DNA of 64,000 nt. Origin: Gemmatirosa kalamazoonensis. Lineage in GTDB: Bacteria; Gemmatimonadota; Gemmatimonadetes; Gemmatimonadales; Gemmatimonadaceae. The stretch lies in assembly GCF_000522985.1 (NCBI RefSeq), contig NZ_CP007130.1:806001-870000 (forward strand). Reading direction: 5' to 3'. The translations under genes were made by a program, and so were the position numbers. The notes beneath the pieces were generated by a model that was given only the letters and a program-made list of their open reading frames with translations, had not been told where the DNA came from and did not search any database. Positions within the stretch are counted from its first letter, which is position 1. Each line of letters starts with the position of its first letter. Shown here piece after piece: positions 61,208 to 64,000 of this stretch.

Positions 61208-62547
61208 GGCGCCGCATCCGACTCGCCGCCGGAGCGACGCTCGTGGCGTTAGGCGCCTGCCGCCACGCGCCCGCCACCACCGCCACGCGACCGTCCGACG
61301 CGACGATGCTGCACACCGCGGTGGAGCAGCTCACGAACGTCATCGTCTACGACATCTTCTCGCCGCCGCAGGCGTCGCGGGTGTACTCCTACGCGAGCGT
61401 GGCGGCGTACGAGGCGATGCGTGCCGGCTACCCGTCGTACCGCTCGCTCGCCGGACAGCTGAACGGCCTCACGCCTCCGCCCGCGCCGCCCAACGGCGAG
61501 ATCGACGCGCCGCTCGCGGCCGTGCACGCGTTCCTCACGGTCGGCCGGCAGCTCACGTTCTCGCGGCAGCGCATGGACTCGCTGCGGCGGGCGATGGACG
61601 AGCAGTTCCGCGGCGCCGGGCTGTCGAAGGCCGTGTACGAGCGCTCGGTGGCGTACGGCGACACGGTGGCGAAGCACGTGCTCGCGTGGGCGGCGAAGGA
61701 CCGCTACCTCGAGACGCGCGGCATGCCGAAGTTCTCCCTCGTGACGGCCGCCGACCGGTGGATCCCGACGCCGCCGGCGTACATGGACGCGGTGGAGCCG
61801 AACTGGTCGCGCATCCGGCCGTTCGTGCTCGACTCGGCGAGCCAGTTCCGCCCCGAGCCGCCGCTCGCGTTCGACACGACGAAGGGGAGCCCGTACTGGA
61901 CGCAGGTGCTCGAGGTCTACGCGACCCGCCGGCGCCTAACGGAGGAGCAGCGCGCGATCGCCGCGTTCTGGGACTGCAACCCGTACGTCATGCACGTGCA
62001 GGGGCACACCATGTTCGCGACGAAGAAGGTGACCCCCGGCGGGCACTGGATGAGCATCGTCGGCATCGCGGCGCGCAAGGCGGGCGCCGACCCGATGCAG
62101 TCGGCGTCGGCGTACGTGCGCACCGCCGTCGCGCTCTCCGACGGATTCCTCGCGGTGTGGGACGAGAAGTATCGCAGCGCGCGCATCCGCCCCGAGACGG
62201 TGATCGCCAAGTACGTCGACGGGGCGTGGGAGCCGCTGCTCCAGACGCCGCCGTTCCCCGAGTACACGAGTGGCCACAGCGGCATCTCGACCGCCGCGGC
62301 CGCGGTGCTCACCGACGAGTTCGGGCCCGGCTTCGCGTTCGCCGACTCGGCCGAGGTGGCCTATGGGCTGCCGGTGCGCGCGTTCCCGTCGTTCGAGGCG
62401 GCGGCCGCCGAGGCCGCGATCAGCCGGCTGTACGGCGGCATCCATTTCCGCCAGGCCATCGAGCAGGGCGTCGTGCAGGGGCGCAGGATCGGCCAGCTCG
62501 TCGTCGCGCGCGTCCGCACCCACGATCGCGTCATCGCCCGGCGATGA
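61204..62547 (+). CDS. Vanadium-dependent haloperoxidase / PAP2-superfamily lipoprotein
   Basis: 447 residues, ATG 61204 coupled to the VCBS gene. Lipobox L-V-A-L-G-A-C-R. All three vanadate/phosphate-binding motifs are present: K-Y-R-S-A-R-I-R-P (KX6RP), T-S-G-H (the P-S-G-H motif), and S-R-L-Y-G-G-I-H-F (SRxxxGxHF). True haloperoxidases and acid phosphatases share this site, so the reaction (halide oxidation or phosphate ester cleavage) is open. Combination with SusC/SusD and UnbV/VCBS proteins is a recurring theme in Bacteroidota and Gemmatimonadota. Confidence 0.9.
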
Positions 62548-62558
62548 CGCGTCGCGCG

Positions 62559-63014
62559 TCATGGCTTCTTCGCTTTCTTGGTCTTGATGAGGATCACGCC
62601 GTTCGCGCCGCGGCTGCCGTACATGGTGAGGCTCGCCGCGTCCTTCAGGACGCTGATCGACTCGATGTCGTACGGGTTGATGCCCGCCAGGCTGCCGCCG
62701 GGCCCCGCGGCGATCGGCACGCCGTCGACGACGTAGAGCGGCTCCTCGGGGCCGGTGAACGACGTCGCGCCGCGGATGCGCACGGTGAGGCTGCCGTCCG
62801 ACGCGCGCCCGACGGTGACGCCGGCGACGCGGCCGTTCAACACCTGCTCGATGGGGACGTTCGCGCTCTGCTGCACGTCCTTCGAGGTCACCGTGGCGTT
62901 CGGCGGCGCTACCGGCTCGGGCGACGGTGCGGGAGCCTGGGAGCTCCCGCCCGCGCAACCGGCGATCGCCACGAGCGACGTCGCGGCGAGCCGGCGCAGT
63001 GCAGACGTGGACAT
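62559..63014 (-). CDS. Stand-alone TonB plug-domain lipoprotein (SusC plug without barrel)
   Basis: 151 residues, ATG 63014, lipobox V-A-I-A-G-C-A-G. After a Pro-rich spacer the chain is a bare SusC-type plug: [59 protein letters not shown]. The barrel is absent and the protein ends K-K-A-K-K-P. It is a free lipidated plug, perhaps regulating or occluding SusC channels or acting in signalling. Convergent with the haloperoxidase gene, 11 bp apart. Confidence 0.9.
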   Translation of the reverse strand: MSTSALRRLAATSLVAIAGCAGGSSQAPAPSPEPVAPPNATVTSKDVQQSANVPIEQVLNGRVAGVTVGRASDGSLTVRIRGATSFTGPEEPLYVVDGVPIAAGPGGSLAGINPYDIESISVLKDAASLTMYGSRGANGVILIKTKKAKKP

Positions 63015-63107
63015 GGGGCGGCGGAGTGGAAGGGTGGAGACGGGCGCTACCTGAAGCTCCCTCGCGCACGGCAGCGCGCAAGTGCGACGGCGCCTGCGCT
63101 CGCGCTG

Positions 63108-64000
63108 ATGCTCCTGCTGGCAGCGGCGTGCCGCGGCGCACCGGCCACGCCGCCGCTGTTCGATCGGCTCGCGCCGGGAGCGACCGGCGTGTCGTTCGCG
63201 AACCGGCTGCCGGAGACGCCGGACTTCAACATCCTCAGCTACCTGTACTACTACAACGGCGGCGGCGTCGCGGTGGGCGACGTGAACGGCGACGGGCTCC
63301 CCGATCTCTACTTCACGTCGAACCTCGGCGCGAACCGGCTGTACCTGAACCGCGGCGGGTTCCGGTTCGAGGACGTCACCGCGCGCGCCGGCGTCGCCGA
63401 CTCGGTGGGATGGAAGACCGGCGTGACGATGGCCGACGTGAACGGCGACGGCCGGCTCGACATCTTCGTCTCCGGCGTCGACTACCTCGGGATGCACGGC
63501 CGCAACGTGCTCTACGTGAACAACGGCGACGGCACGTTCACCGACCGCGCCTCGGAGGTCGGTCTGGCGCAGCCCGGCTATTCCACGCAGGCCGCGTTCT
63601 TCGACTACGACGGCGACGGCGATCTCGACGCGCTGCTGCTCCGCCACTCGACGCACGGCGAGCGCGCGATCGCCGGCGCGGCGAAGCGCGACGTGCACGC
63701 GGAGCGCGGCGGCGCGCGGCTGCTGCGGAACGACGGGGGGCGCTTCGTCGACGTCAGCGCGACGGCCGGGATCTACGGCGGCAGCGAGGGGTTCGGGCTC
63801 GGCGTCGTGGTGAGCGACGTGAACGGCGACGGCTGCCCCGACGTCTACGTCGCGAACGACTTCCAGGAGAACGACTTCCTGTACGTGAACCGGTGCGACG
63901 GCACGTTCGCCGAGTCGATCGCGCGCGCGACGGGGCACACGAGCCGCTTCTCGATGGGCGTCGACGCGGCCGACTTCGACAACGACCTGCGTCCCGATCT
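63108..64000 (+). CDS. Second VCBS/CRTAC1-like lipoprotein, cut by window edge
   Basis: Open to base 64000. ATG 63108 is the first standard start, but it leaves only M-L-L-L-A-A-A-C before the lipobox cysteine. A fuller signal peptide ([10 protein letters not shown]) would need a non-standard CTG at 63051, so the start is uncertain. The visible ~297 residues hold VCBS blades ([27 protein letters not shown]) and the [11 protein letters not shown] opening shared with the 57767 protein. A paralogue of that gene and probably of the same system. Confidence 0.85.
   Translation, partial: MLLLAAACRGAPATPPLFDRLAPGATGVSFANRLPETPDFNILSYLYYYNGGGVAVGDVNGDGLPDLYFTSNLGANRLYLNRGGFRFEDVTARAGVADSVGWKTGVTMADVNGDGRLDIFVSGVDYLGMHGRNVLYVNNGDGTFTDRASEVGLAQPGYSTQAAFFDYDGDGDLDALLLRHSTHGERAIAGAAKRDVHAERGGARLLRNDGGRFVDVSATAGIYGGSEGFGLGVVVSDVNGDGCPDVYVANDFQENDFLYVNRCDGTFAESIARATGHTSRFSMGVDAADFDNDLRPD

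Overview
This is high-GC (roughly 70-75%) bacterial chromosome with dense coding. Gene content points to Gemmatimonadota or a close relative such as Acidobacteriota: three ADOP-type duplicated ABC permeases, two PadR genes next to them, SusC/SusD outer-membrane uptake genes, DUF5916, PEP-CTERM, and many secreted proteins and lipoproteins. The taxonomic call is inference from gene content. No rRNA, tRNA, CRISPR array, transposase or phage gene was recognised.

Layout. 0-10 kb: 3' end of a permease, serine hydrolase, DUF2911 + zinc alcohol dehydrogenase, PadR + ADOP permease, lipase + cytochrome P450, endonuclease III-like protein, glutathione peroxidase. 10-31 kb: M28 peptidase, three LytS/LytTR two-component systems, a DUF1330 protein, an EXORDIUM-like lipoprotein, a large TonB-type receptor, a frameshifted propeller-like gene, DUF5916 protein, PEP-CTERM protein. 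31-38 kb: SnoaL/Ig-like secreted protein and two more ADOP permeases, one with PadR. 38-51 kb: bacterial alpha-2-macroglobulin + PbpC, metallo-beta-lactamase-fold enzyme, DUF4188, TPR + HupE/UreJ + DUF6702 operon. 51-64 kb: LacI regulator with its own operator, SusC + SusD with a clean terminator, UnbV/VCBS lipoprotein + vanadium-type haloperoxidase, a plug-only lipoprotein, and the start of a second VCBS lipoprotein.

Two signals run across the window and are not explained by the genes. First, about fifteen hairpin elements sit almost always within about 35 bp after a stop codon. Each arm is built of short tandem units (mostly 7-9 bp) and is followed by its inverted copy. Several unrelated unit sequences share this architecture, some elements are nested inside others, and three have become part of coding sequence (16712 ORF start, pbpC N-terminus, TPR C-terminus). 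Second, the asymmetric heptamer GTTAGGC/GCCTAAC occurs about 47 times, roughly nine times what composition predicts. It carries most TTA leucine codons seen here and several stop codons.

Operons are tightly packed: ten adjacent gene pairs share a 4-nt NTGA stop/start overlap, so translational coupling is the rule here and was used to fix starts, including two GTG and one TTG start that a plain ATG rule would miss.
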